This document shows positions 7,810 through 15,413 of a stretch of 41,965 nucleotides of DNA, one piece after another. The notes under the pieces are model-generated. The model was not told the origin of the DNA, ran no database searches, and worked only from the letters and a program-made list of their open reading frames with translations. The stretch's first letter is position 1; each line of letters starts with the position of its first letter. Source of the DNA: Rhodospirillales bacterium. Its GTDB lineage: Bacteria > Pseudomonadota > Alphaproteobacteria > Rhodospirillales > JASLLZ01. Location: NCBI GenBank assembly GCA_030754885.1, contig JASLZL010000111.1, positions 1-41,965 of the forward strand, written 5' to 3'. The position numbers were made by a program, and so were the translations under genes.

Positions 7810-8589
7810 TCAAAGGGCGGGCCGCACCACCCGGGCCAGGGTCAGCACATCGACCGCGCCGGCGCCGGCGCGCAGCAAGGCCTTGGCGCAGGCGGAGGCA
7901 GTCGCCCCGGTGGTCAGCACGTCGTCTATCAGGAGAACGCGTCGCCCCTTGATACGGGCCCGGCCGCGCGGCCTGATGGCGAAGGCGCCGACCAGGTTAC
8001 GCCTGCGCGCCACCACGCCCATGCGTCCTTGGGGCGGTGTGCGGCGACGCCGTATCAAGGTGTCGGGGTGCATCCGCACGCCACTCAATCGCCCCAGGTG
8101 TTCGGCCAGCAACGCCGCTTGGTTATAGCGCCGGGCGAACAGGCGGCTCCAATGCAGGGGCACGGGCACGATACACTCGGCCTCGCCGACAAGGTTGCCC
8201 CCAGCCCGGGCCAGCCAGCGCGCAAAGGCCGGCGCCGCGTCCGTCCGGTCGCCGTGCTTGAAGGCCAGGATCAGGCGCCGGCTGGCGTCGTCATAGACGA
8301 TCGCCGCGCGGGCCCGCTCAAAGACCGGCCGGCGCCGGCTGCAGGCGCCGCAAAGCGCTCCCTCGCCCAAGGAATATTCGAAGGGAAGACCGCAGGCGGC
8401 ACACTCGGGCGGGCCCAGGAAGACCACCCGGTCCCAGCACTCGGCGCACAGCGTTCCGGGCGCATCGACCAAGGCGCCGCAGCCCAGGCATTGGGGCGGC
8501 AGAAGCGCATCAAGGGCGCGTCCGGGAAGACGGCCGAGAACGGTGCCCAGCCCGGGTGATGGAGAAGAAGAAGGAATGCTTGCCGCCAT
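7810..8589 (-). CDS. comF: ComF family protein (double zinc ribbon plus phosphoribosyltransferase domain)
   Basis: This 259-residue relative of ComF/GntX competence proteins has the zinc-ribbon cysteine pairs CLGC, CAEC, CAAC and CGAC in the first 100 residues. A type I phosphoribosyltransferase domain follows, with the PRPP-binding signature VLLIDDVLTTGATA near the C-terminus. I take the start at 8589 (MAASIPSS); the much longer open frame upstream is antisense to the TPR gene and spurious. The gene is divergent from the TPR-sulfotransferase gene. Its role in DNA uptake is known only for distant homologues. Confidence 0.88.
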   Translation of the reverse strand: MAASIPSSSPSPGLGTVLGRLPGRALDALLPPQCLGCGALVDAPGTLCAECWDRVVFLGPPECAACGLPFEYSLGEGALCGACSRRRPVFERARAAIVYDDASRRLILAFKHGDRTDAAPAFARWLARAGGNLVGEAECIVPVPLHWSRLFARRYNQAALLAEHLGRLSGVRMHPDTLIRRRRTPPQGRMGVVARRRNLVGAFAIRPRGRARIKGRRVLLIDDVLTTGATASACAKALLRAGAGAVDVLTLARVVRPAL

Positions 8590-8697
8590 GATTGCCGATC
8601 CCGACCCGCCCGGTGCGCCGTTTGATCCTTTGGAAAACACCGGCCATATAGCTACCATGCCCCCAAGAGCATGGGAAATCGGCAATAGCGATCGGCA

Positions 8698-10431
8698 ATG
8701 ACGGACACAGCGGACGCAATAGCGGCAGCCCGCGCGCTCCACCAAACGGGCGCGGTCGATCGTGCCGAGGGCGCCTACCGGGCCATTGTGGAGGCCGAAC
8801 CCGGTTGCGCCGAGGCCTGGCATCTGCTTGGCGTGGTCGCGGTTCAAAAGGGCGATGCGGCGGGCGCCGAAGGCCATATCGTAAGAGCGCTTGGGCTCGA
8901 CGGCGAGGTACCGCGCTACCACAACACCCTGGCCACGGTGTGCGCCCACCTGGGCCGGCCCGAGGAGGCCGAGCGCTGTCTGCGTCAAGCGCTCGCCCTC
9001 GATCCTGGGTTTGTCGATGCTTGGTACAACCTGGGCAACGTGCTTCGCGACCTCAAGCGGTCCGGCGAAGCGGAGGCGGCCTATCGGCGCACCCTCGACG
9101 AAGACCCCGATCACCTGGATGCCCTCAACAATCTGGGCTTGCTGATCATGGCGCGTCACCGCCTTAAGGAGGCGGAAGCGATATTGCGCCGGGCGCGGGA
9201 CCTCGACCCGGCCCATACCGGGGTGCTTTGGAATCTGGCAAGCTGTCTGGAAAAGCGCAACAGGCTCGACGAAGCCCACGGGATCGTCGAGGAGCTTCTG
9301 AAATCGGCGCCCGACGATGTTGCGACGAACCTCATCGCGGCCCGTTTGGAACGCCGCCAGGGCGACCTGGAAAGCGCCGCCGGTCGCCTTCAAACCGTGC
9401 TTACCAAAACAACGGATGATGGAGTCAGGCTCGACGCCAACTTCGACCTAGGGCTGGTTCTCGACCGGCTTGAGCGGTCGGCCGAGGCATTCCAGGCCTT
9501 TGCCCGGGCCAACGACTGCAAATCGGTGAAGACCGAAGCGGCGGGCATCGACGGCGCCATCTATCTGGATCAGATCAGCCATGCACGGCAATGGTTCGGG
9601 GCCGAACGGCTTGCCGCCTGGGGAGCCGCACCGCCGGCCGATGAAGCAACGACGCCGGTGATCTTCTTCGTCGGTTTTCCACGCTCGGGCACGACGCTCA
9701 TGGAACAGATCCTGGCGGCCCACCCGGCCCTTGTCACGACCGGCGAGAACAGTCCCTTGGAGAGCGTCCGCGTTATGATGCGCAAGGAACGCCCGGGTGG
9801 CGAAGGCTATCCCGAATGTTTGGAAATGCTTAACCCCGCCGATATCCGTCATTGGCGCCAGGAATTTTGGACCAACGCCCAGACAACCGTTGGCACCCTG
9901 GCGGACGGCCGTGTCCTGGTCGACAAGCTACCGTTGAACCTGGTTCATCTCGGCATGGTCAATCGCCTGTTTCCCGAAGCCAAGGTGGTCGTCGCCCTGC
10001 GCGATCCCAGAGACGTCTGCCTGAGCTGCTTCTTCCAGAACTTCCGGCCCACCATCGCCATGGTCAATTTTCAGTCCGTCGAGGGTGCCGCGACCCTTTA
10101 CGCCCAGGTCATGGATTTGTGGTTCCACTATCGCAGTCACATAACCATGGCGTGGACGGAATACCGCTATGAGGACCTTATCGCCGATATGGAGGGAACC
10201 GCCCGGCGGATCCTTGAATTCATGGATCTGGAATGGAATGACGATGTTTTGAATTACCGCGAGGCGGCCCGGTTACGCACCATCTCGACACCCAGTTACC
10301 GCGATGTGGGCGAGCGGCTTTACGGCCGCGCCGCCGGACGTTGGCGCCGCTACGAAGACCGGATGGCACCGGTCCTACCCTTGCTTGGGCCCTACGTTGA
10401 GGCCTTCGGCTACGCCCGCGAGGGTTCATGA
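8698..10431 (+). CDS. TPR-repeat protein with C-terminal sulfotransferase domain
   Basis: This 577-residue protein has about seven tetratricopeptide repeats in residues 5-270, for example AEAWHLLGVVAVQKGDAAGA and DAWYNLGNVLRDLKRSGEAE. A PAPS-dependent sulfotransferase domain follows. The 5'-phosphosulfate loop is FVGFPRSGTTLMEQIL near residue 325, and the 3'-phosphate site is VVVALRDPRDVCLSCF near residue 435. The family transfers sulfate from PAPS to a hydroxyl or amine; the acceptor is unknown. No signal peptide is visible. Its stop codon overlaps the start of the following methyltransferase (ATGA), indicating translational coupling. Confidence 0.9.
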   Translation: MTDTADAIAAARALHQTGAVDRAEGAYRAIVEAEPGCAEAWHLLGVVAVQKGDAAGAEGHIVRALGLDGEVPRYHNTLATVCAHLGRPEEAERCLRQALALDPGFVDAWYNLGNVLRDLKRSGEAEAAYRRTLDEDPDHLDALNNLGLLIMARHRLKEAEAILRRARDLDPAHTGVLWNLASCLEKRNRLDEAHGIVEELLKSAPDDVATNLIAARLERRQGDLESAAGRLQTVLTKTTDDGVRLDANFDLGLVLDRLERSAEAFQAFARANDCKSVKTEAAGIDGAIYLDQISHARQWFGAERLAAWGAAPPADEATTPVIFFVGFPRSGTTLMEQILAAHPALVTTGENSPLESVRVMMRKERPGGEGYPECLEMLNPADIRHWRQEFWTNAQTTVGTLADGRVLVDKLPLNLVHLGMVNRLFPEAKVVVALRDPRDVCLSCFFQNFRPTIAMVNFQSVEGAATLYAQVMDLWFHYRSHITMAWTEYRYEDLIADMEGTARRILEFMDLEWNDDVLNYREAARLRTISTPSYRDVGERLYGRAAGRWRRYEDRMAPVLPLLGPYVEAFGYAREGS

Positions 10432-11348
10432 GCGGGTCTCGGAAATCGCCAGCGATGGAAGTCTTCGACCGCCGTGCCGTCGGCCGGCACCGCGACCGCG
10501 CGGCGCCGCACCTGGACAAACACGATTTTTTGTTCCGCGAGGTGGCGGAGCGTTTGGCGGACCGCCTCGACGACGTCAAGCGGCGCTTTCCCCTGGCCCT
10601 TGATCTCGGCTGCCATACGGGCCAGATGGCGCGGCAATTGGGCCGTCGCGGCGGCATTGAGACCCTGGTTCATTGCGACCTGTCGCCAAAAATGGCGCGG
10701 CGCGCCGGTCCCTTCGCCGTCGCCGCCGACGAAGAGGCCTTGCCCTTCGCCGAGGAGCGCTTTGATCTGGTGCTCAGTTGCCTCAGCCTGCACTGGATCA
10801 ACGATCTGCCCGGCGCGTTGGTACAGGTGCGCCGCGGCCTCAAGCCCGACGGGCTGTTCCTTGCCGCCATGCTTGGCGGAGACACCTTAGGAGAGTTGCG
10901 CACCGCCTTCGCCGAGGCCGAGATCGCCGAGGAAGGCGGCCTGAGCCCCCGCGTGTCGCCCTTTGCCGATGTGCGCGATGCGGGTCAACTTCTGCAACGC
11001 GCCGGGTTCGCCCTGCCGGTGGTCGATGCCGACGTGGTCACCGTTTCTTACGGCGATCCCCTGCGTCTGATGGCGGACTTGCGCGGCATGGGCGAGAGCA
11101 ACGCCGTCGCCGAACGGCGCAAGGGGTTCACCCGGCGCGCCACCCTTGGCGCCGCCCAGGCCCGCTACCGCGCGCTCTTCGGCGACGCCGACGGCCGCGT
11201 GGACTCGACTTTCCGCGTCCTTTACCTGACCGCCTGGGCACCCCATCCGGCGCAGCAAAAGGCCCTGGCCCCGGGCAGCGCCCGCACCCGCCTGGCCGAA
11301 GCCCTGGGCACGACGGAAATCCCGGCGGGCGAGAAGGCAAAGCCTTGA
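10428..11348 (+). CDS. class I SAM-dependent methyltransferase, BioC/NDUFAF5-like
   Basis: This 306-residue methyltransferase has the SAM-binding loop ALDLGCHTGQMARQL near residue 60 and motif LVLSCLSLHWINDLPGALVQ. The N-terminal VFDRRAVGRHRDRAA and the LHWINDLPG block resemble the NDUFAF5/BioC branch, whose members act on complex I assembly or biotin precursor synthesis. Which applies here is not decidable from sequence. It overlaps the sulfotransferase gene by four bases. In related bacteria a homologue is typically found next to comF, and here comF lies just beyond the TPR gene. The tail of about 25 residues is proline- and alanine-rich. Confidence 0.85.
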   Translation: MSGSRKSPAMEVFDRRAVGRHRDRAAPHLDKHDFLFREVAERLADRLDDVKRRFPLALDLGCHTGQMARQLGRRGGIETLVHCDLSPKMARRAGPFAVAADEEALPFAEERFDLVLSCLSLHWINDLPGALVQVRRGLKPDGLFLAAMLGGDTLGELRTAFAEAEIAEEGGLSPRVSPFADVRDAGQLLQRAGFALPVVDADVVTVSYGDPLRLMADLRGMGESNAVAERRKGFTRRATLGAAQARYRALFGDADGRVDSTFRVLYLTAWAPHPAQQKALAPGSARTRLAEALGTTEIPAGEKAKP

Positions 11349-11397
11349 TGATCGCCCGCTTGTCAGGCGCTTCCCACCACCTTAACTATGGGATGCC

Positions 11398-12108
11398 ATG
11401 AATTTTCCCGACCCCCTGATAGCGGGCACCTTGGTACGCCGCTACAAGCGATTTCTCAGCGATGTCACGCTCGACGGCGGCGATGTGGTTACTGCCCATT
11501 GCGCCAATTCGGGCTCCATGCTGAGCGTCGATACCGCAGGATCGCCGGTGTGGCTGTCGCCGGCCCGCAATCCAAAGCGCAAGCTGCGCTATACCTGGGA
11601 GCTGATCGAGATCGGCGGATCCTTGGTCGGTATCAACACCGCCCTTCCCAACGGTCTGGTCGAGGAGGCCGTTCTCGCCGGCGCCATCGCTGAGCTAACC
11701 GGCTATGGAAGCCTGCGCCGCGAGGTTCCCTACGGCCGCAACTCGCGCATCGATCTCAAGTTGGAGGAGGCGGGCCGTCCGCCGTGCTATGTCGAGGTGA
11801 AGAACGTTACCATGCGGCGCGGCAGCGGCCCGGATGATCCGGCCGAATTTCCCGACTCGGTGACGACGCGTGGCACCAAGCATCTGGGCGAACTGGCGGA
11901 CCGCGTCGAGGCCGGAGAGCGGGCGGTGATGTTCTATTTGGTTCAGCGCCAAGATTGCGATCGCCTGACCATCGCCAAGGATATCGATCCGGCCTATGCC
12001 GAGGCCCTGGACCGCGCCATGGTCGTGGGGGTGGAAGTTTTGTGTTACGGATGCAATATGTCGACGCAAGGGATTACCGTGGCTGAGCCGCTCGAACTCG
12101 CCCTGTGA
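11398..12108 (+). CDS. sfsA: DNA/RNA nuclease SfsA (sugar fermentation stimulation protein homologue)
   Basis: This 236-residue protein shows family motifs throughout: RYKRFLSDV at the N-terminus, CANSGSMLS, NPKRKLRYTWELIEIGG and VGINTALPN. The PD-(D/E)xK-like core is SRIDLKLE...CYVEVKNVTM, followed by FPDSVTTRGTKHLGEL. The length matches the family. SfsA binds DNA, and the fold suggests nuclease activity; the link to maltose metabolism is historical and from E. coli. It lies 49 bases after the methyltransferase gene on the same strand and could be co-transcribed. Confidence 0.93.
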   Translation: MNFPDPLIAGTLVRRYKRFLSDVTLDGGDVVTAHCANSGSMLSVDTAGSPVWLSPARNPKRKLRYTWELIEIGGSLVGINTALPNGLVEEAVLAGAIAELTGYGSLRREVPYGRNSRIDLKLEEAGRPPCYVEVKNVTMRRGSGPDDPAEFPDSVTTRGTKHLGELADRVEAGERAVMFYLVQRQDCDRLTIAKDIDPAYAEALDRAMVVGVEVLCYGCNMSTQGITVAEPLELAL

Positions 12109-12141
12109 TGGACGGCCAGTACCAAAATCCTGTACCGCCGC

Positions 12142-12987
12142 ATGAGAGAGTATGATCGGCAAATGAACGACAGCACGAGCAGAGAGATGGCGTCGGGGCA
12201 TCGCCGCTCGATTAAAATTCACGCCCTGGAAGACTTCGCCGCCATGCGCCGCGCCGGCCGTCTGGCGGCCGAGACCTTGGATTTCATCACGCCCCATGTA
12301 AAGCCCGGCGTGACCACCGGGGCGCTCGACACATTGTGCCATGATTTTATCATCGATCACCAAGCCGTGCCGGCGCCCCTCAACTACCGCGGCTTCCCCA
12401 AGTCCATTTGCACCTCGATCAACCACGTCGTCTGTCATGGCATTCCGGGAACGAAGGAGCTGCGCGACGGCGACGCCCTCAATATCGACGTCACGGTCAT
12501 CCTTGATGGATGGCACGGCGACACCAGCCGCATGTTTTTCGCCGGCAAGGCCGGAGTGAAGGCGCGCCGTCTGGTCGATGTCACCTTCGACGCCATGTGG
12601 CGCGGCATTGAGGCGGTGCGCCCGGGAGCCACGGTCGGCGACATCGGCCATGCCATCCAAACCCTGGCCGAGGCCGAGCGTTACTCGGTAGTACGCGACT
12701 TTTGCGGCCATGGCCTGGGCCGCGTCTTTCACGATGCTCCCAACATCATGCATTTTGGCGCGCCGGGCGAAGGTCCGGTCTTGCGCGAAGGCATGTTCTT
12801 CACCATCGAACCGATGATCAATGCCGGGCGCTACGACATAAAGATCCTGGACGACGGGTGGACGGCGGTGACCAAGGATCGGTCGATGTCGGCTCAGTTC
12901 GAGCACTCCATCGGCGTCACCGCGGACGGGTACGAGGTCTTCACCGAGTCCCCGACCGGCCTCCACCGTCCTCCCTACGAAGGGTGA
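12142..12987 (+). CDS. map: type I methionyl aminopeptidase
   Basis: Map removes the initiator methionine from nascent proteins. The metal ligands of the pita-bread fold are all visible: DVTVILDGWHGDTSRMF (two Asp), CGHGLGRVFHDAPN (His), FTIEPMIN (Glu) and FEHSIGVT (Glu). NHVVCHGIP supplies the substrate-side histidine. The start is uncertain: ATG at 12142, 12163 and 12187 are all in frame. The first gives 281 residues, slightly long for the family. The stop is followed within 5 bases by radC, so the two are almost certainly co-transcribed. Confidence 0.93.
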   Translation: MREYDRQMNDSTSREMASGHRRSIKIHALEDFAAMRRAGRLAAETLDFITPHVKPGVTTGALDTLCHDFIIDHQAVPAPLNYRGFPKSICTSINHVVCHGIPGTKELRDGDALNIDVTVILDGWHGDTSRMFFAGKAGVKARRLVDVTFDAMWRGIEAVRPGATVGDIGHAIQTLAEAERYSVVRDFCGHGLGRVFHDAPNIMHFGAPGEGPVLREGMFFTIEPMINAGRYDIKILDDGWTAVTKDRSMSAQFEHSIGVTADGYEVFTESPTGLHRPPYEG

Positions 12988-12991
12988 GGCG

Positions 12992-13672
12992 GTGGGCAAG
13001 GGCCCAGATTACATCGGCCACCGAAAACGGTTGCGTGAGCGCTTCTTGAAGGTCGGGCCGGACGGCCTGGCCGACTACGAGCTTCTGGAGCTGTTGCTTT
13101 TCGGGGCCCAGCCCAGGCGCGACGTCAAGCCCCTGGCCAAGGCACTTATGCAGCGCTTCGGCTCCTTCTCCGAGGTGATCAGCGCCGATCCCCAGGCCAT
13201 GACCGAGGTCCCCGGTATCGGCGAAAGCGCCGTCATCGCGCTGAAGTCGGCGCAAGCCGCGGCCCAGCGCCTGATCGGCGGAAAGGTGCTGGGACGTCCG
13301 GTGCTAAGCAATTGGCAGGCCCTTCTGGATTACTGCCAGACCAGCATGGCCTTTGCCAAGATCGAACAGTTCCGCATCTTATATCTCAACAACCGCAACG
13401 TCCTCATCGCCGACGAAATGCAGCAGCAGGGCACCGTCGATCATACGCCGGTCTACCCCCGCGAAGTGGTCAAGCGGGCCCTGGAACTGGGGGCAACGGC
13501 GCTGATCATGGTGCACAACCACCCGTCCGGTGACCCAACGCCTTCGCGGGCCGATATCGAAATGACGCGCCACGTCCAAGAGGCCGGCGAGAAGCTGGGC
13601 CTCACGCTCCACGACCACATCATCGTCAGCAACGGCGGCCACGCCTCGTTCAAGGAGATGGGCCTTTTGTGA
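12992..13672 (+). CDS. radC: RadC family JAB-domain protein
   Basis: This 226-residue protein has an N-terminal helix-hairpin-helix-like region (PGIGESAVIALKSA, about residues 70-85). The C-terminal JAB/MPN+ metalloprotease-like domain has HNHPSGDPTPSRADIEMT, with the expected HxHPSGxxxxSxxD zinc-binding pattern. RadC is traditionally labelled a DNA-repair protein, but that role is disputed and the biochemical function is unknown. It starts with GTG 4 bases after the map stop. It converges with the bacteriohemerythrin gene 15 bases downstream. Confidence 0.92.
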   Translation: MGKGPDYIGHRKRLRERFLKVGPDGLADYELLELLLFGAQPRRDVKPLAKALMQRFGSFSEVISADPQAMTEVPGIGESAVIALKSAQAAAQRLIGGKVLGRPVLSNWQALLDYCQTSMAFAKIEQFRILYLNNRNVLIADEMQQQGTVDHTPVYPREVVKRALELGATALIMVHNHPSGDPTPSRADIEMTRHVQEAGEKLGLTLHDHIIVSNGGHASFKEMGLL

Positions 13673-13687
13673 GGGCGGCTGTTCGGG

Positions 13688-14086
13688 CTAACGCTGGCTG
13701 TGGGCGAGGCTGTGGAATTCCTTGTCGAAGGTGCTGAAATGCACCGTGAACCAGGCGTTTACCGTCTCGCCGAGGGTCTTCATGAAATCGCCGCCGCCTT
13801 CGACGCCTTCCATAATCTCGCGCAGGTCGTCCAACAGGCGATCATGGTCCTTCTTGTGGGCCGGATAGCTGGAATAGCGGATGTCCCGCATGACCTTTTC
13901 CTCAAGGGCGAAGTGGGCCTCGATAAGGGCATGAACCTCGCCCAGGGCCTGAACGATGTCGTCGGTCGTGTGATCTTTGGAGAGTTTGCCCAACAAGTCG
14001 TTGATGACCCAGATCAGGTTCCCGTGCTCGTAGTCGATGGACCGGATGCCGACCTTGTACGATTCCCGCCACTCGATCAGCGCCAT
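13688..14086 (-). CDS. bacteriohemerythrin
   Basis: This 132-residue single-domain hemerythrin binds O2 reversibly at a di-iron centre. I see the full ligand set: His21, His58 and Glu62 (HFALE), His77 and His81 (HKKDH), His116 and Asp121 (HFSTFD). The start is placed at 14086 (MALIEWRESY), the usual family N-terminus, rather than at an upstream in-frame ATG. A near-consensus FNR box lies 78-91 bases upstream, fitting a role in oxygen sensing, storage or delivery under low oxygen. It is divergent from the MFS genes. Confidence 0.93.
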   Translation of the reverse strand: MALIEWRESYKVGIRSIDYEHGNLIWVINDLLGKLSKDHTTDDIVQALGEVHALIEAHFALEEKVMRDIRYSSYPAHKKDHDRLLDDLREIMEGVEGGGDFMKTLGETVNAWFTVHFSTFDKEFHSLAHSQR

Positions 14087-14163
14087 GGTGTCCCACCGTT
14101 CCTTGCTTCTCGCCAACTCGGCGATTATCGGCCATTGTGGGCATGCTTCCAACCCACAAGTCC

Positions 14164-14177
14164 TTGATCCTGATCAG
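14164..14177. promoter_or_regulatory. putative FNR box upstream of bacteriohemerythrin
   Basis: TTGATCCTGATCAG matches TTGAT-N4-ATCAA except for the last base. It lies between the divergent bacteriohemerythrin and the first MFS gene, with its centre 84 bases from the hemerythrin ATG and 22 bases from the MFS ATG. No -10 element stands at class II distance, so activation geometry is not obvious. A similar one-mismatch match occurs inside nadE, so chance is possible. Confidence 0.45.
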
Positions 14178-14192
14178 AGCACTAACCCGGAA

Positions 14193-15413
14193 ATGTCCGT
14201 TCGCCAAACCACGCCGCCACGCCGGCCACCGCTTTATATCATCATTGCCGCCGTGGCCAGCGGGCCATTGGCGATCCATATTTTGGTGCCGTCCCTGCCC
14301 GGGTTGCAGCGCGTTTTTGAGACCGACTACGCCACCGTGCAGTTGACGCTCACGCTTTATTTCTTTGCCTTCGCCGGGGTGCAACTGGTCTACGGGCCGC
14401 TGTCGGATCGTTTCGGACGGCGCCCCGTCCTGCTGGCCGGCCTGACCCTTTACGCCATCGGCGGAGTGATCTCTCTCTTGGCATCAGAGGTTGAGGTTCT
14501 GATCGCCGGGCGCATCGTTCAGGGCATTGGGGGCGGTGCCGGCTTTGTCCTTGGGCGTGCCATCGTGCGCGATCTTTACGAGCGCGAGCGAGCGGCCAGC
14601 ATGATGGCTTACGTCACCATGGCCATGGTCGTCGTGCCGATGGTATCGCCGGGAATCGGCGGATATCTCGATGTCTGGTTCGGCTGGTGGGCGTGCTTCG
14701 TTTTGATCGTCTCCTATGGCGTCGTTGTAACGGGAGTCGCCTTTTTCGTTTTGCATGAGACCAACATGACCCGCCAACCCCTGCGTAGCCTTTCCGATTT
14801 GGGCCAGAGCTATTGGCAGTTGCTGCGTCTGCGTACATTTCGCGGCTACGCTTTCCAGGTCGGCTTCGGCACCGGCGCCTTCTTCACCTTTGTCGGTGGC
14901 GCGTCATACGTGATGGTCGTGGTTATGGGGCGGCCGGCCAGCGAATACGGTCTCTATTTCATGATCGTCGCCGGCATGTACATGGTTGGGAATTTTTTCG
15001 CCGGCCGCCTGTCCGTGCGCCTTGGAATCAACCGCATGATCGTCATCGGGACGTCGATCTCCCTCTCGGCTGCCGTGGTTCTTTTCGTCCTTTCTTTGAA
15101 CGTCGGCCTGACTCCGCTAAGTCTATTCGCATTGACCGGGGTCATGACCTTGGGCAGTGGCTTGAGCCAACCCAACGGCTTGTCCGGGGCCGTCAGTGTC
15201 GATCCGACCCGGGCCGGCGCCGCCTCGGGAATTACTGGGTTCCTGCAATTGATGGTGGGGGCGCTCGGTACCCAGGCGGTCGGCATGCTGTTGGAAGACA
15301 CCGCCGTGCCCCTGACTTCCGCCATGGTTTTGTTGTTGTCCCTTTCGCTGCTCAGCCATGTGGTGGATGTACGTTTGAACAAATCCACCCCCGCGGCCCG
15401 AAGACGCCCGTGA
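14193..15413 (+). CDS. Bcr/CflA-type MFS drug exporter, copy 1 of 3
   Basis: This 406-residue major facilitator protein is predicted to have 12 membrane helices and act as a proton-coupled exporter in the inner membrane. DHA1/Bcr-CflA hallmarks include LVPSLPGLQRVF, DYATVQLTLTLY and motif A GPLSDRFGRRPVLL between helices 2 and 3. The late block is QPNGLSGAVSVDPTRAGAAS. I start it at 14193 (MSVRQTTPP); the upstream extension overlaps the hemerythrin promoter. The stop overlaps the start of copy 2 (TGATG). Substrates cannot be predicted. Confidence 0.9.
   Translation: MSVRQTTPPRRPPLYIIIAAVASGPLAIHILVPSLPGLQRVFETDYATVQLTLTLYFFAFAGVQLVYGPLSDRFGRRPVLLAGLTLYAIGGVISLLASEVEVLIAGRIVQGIGGGAGFVLGRAIVRDLYERERAASMMAYVTMAMVVVPMVSPGIGGYLDVWFGWWACFVLIVSYGVVVTGVAFFVLHETNMTRQPLRSLSDLGQSYWQLLRLRTFRGYAFQVGFGTGAFFTFVGGASYVMVVVMGRPASEYGLYFMIVAGMYMVGNFFAGRLSVRLGINRMIVIGTSISLSAAVVLFVLSLNVGLTPLSLFALTGVMTLGSGLSQPNGLSGAVSVDPTRAGAASGITGFLQLMVGALGTQAVGMLLEDTAVPLTSAMVLLLSLSLLSHVVDVRLNKSTPAARRRP

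Noticed and set aside
8590-9393. A long upstream extension of the comF frame (527 residues in all)
   Set aside because: It is antisense to the TPR-sulfotransferase gene, whose repeats and motifs are clear; comF homology begins only at about 8589.
14813-15412. A 200-codon in-frame extension upstream of the second MFS gene
   Set aside because: It lies in another frame of the first MFS gene and its product is arginine-rich with no MFS features. The real start overlaps the first gene's stop.
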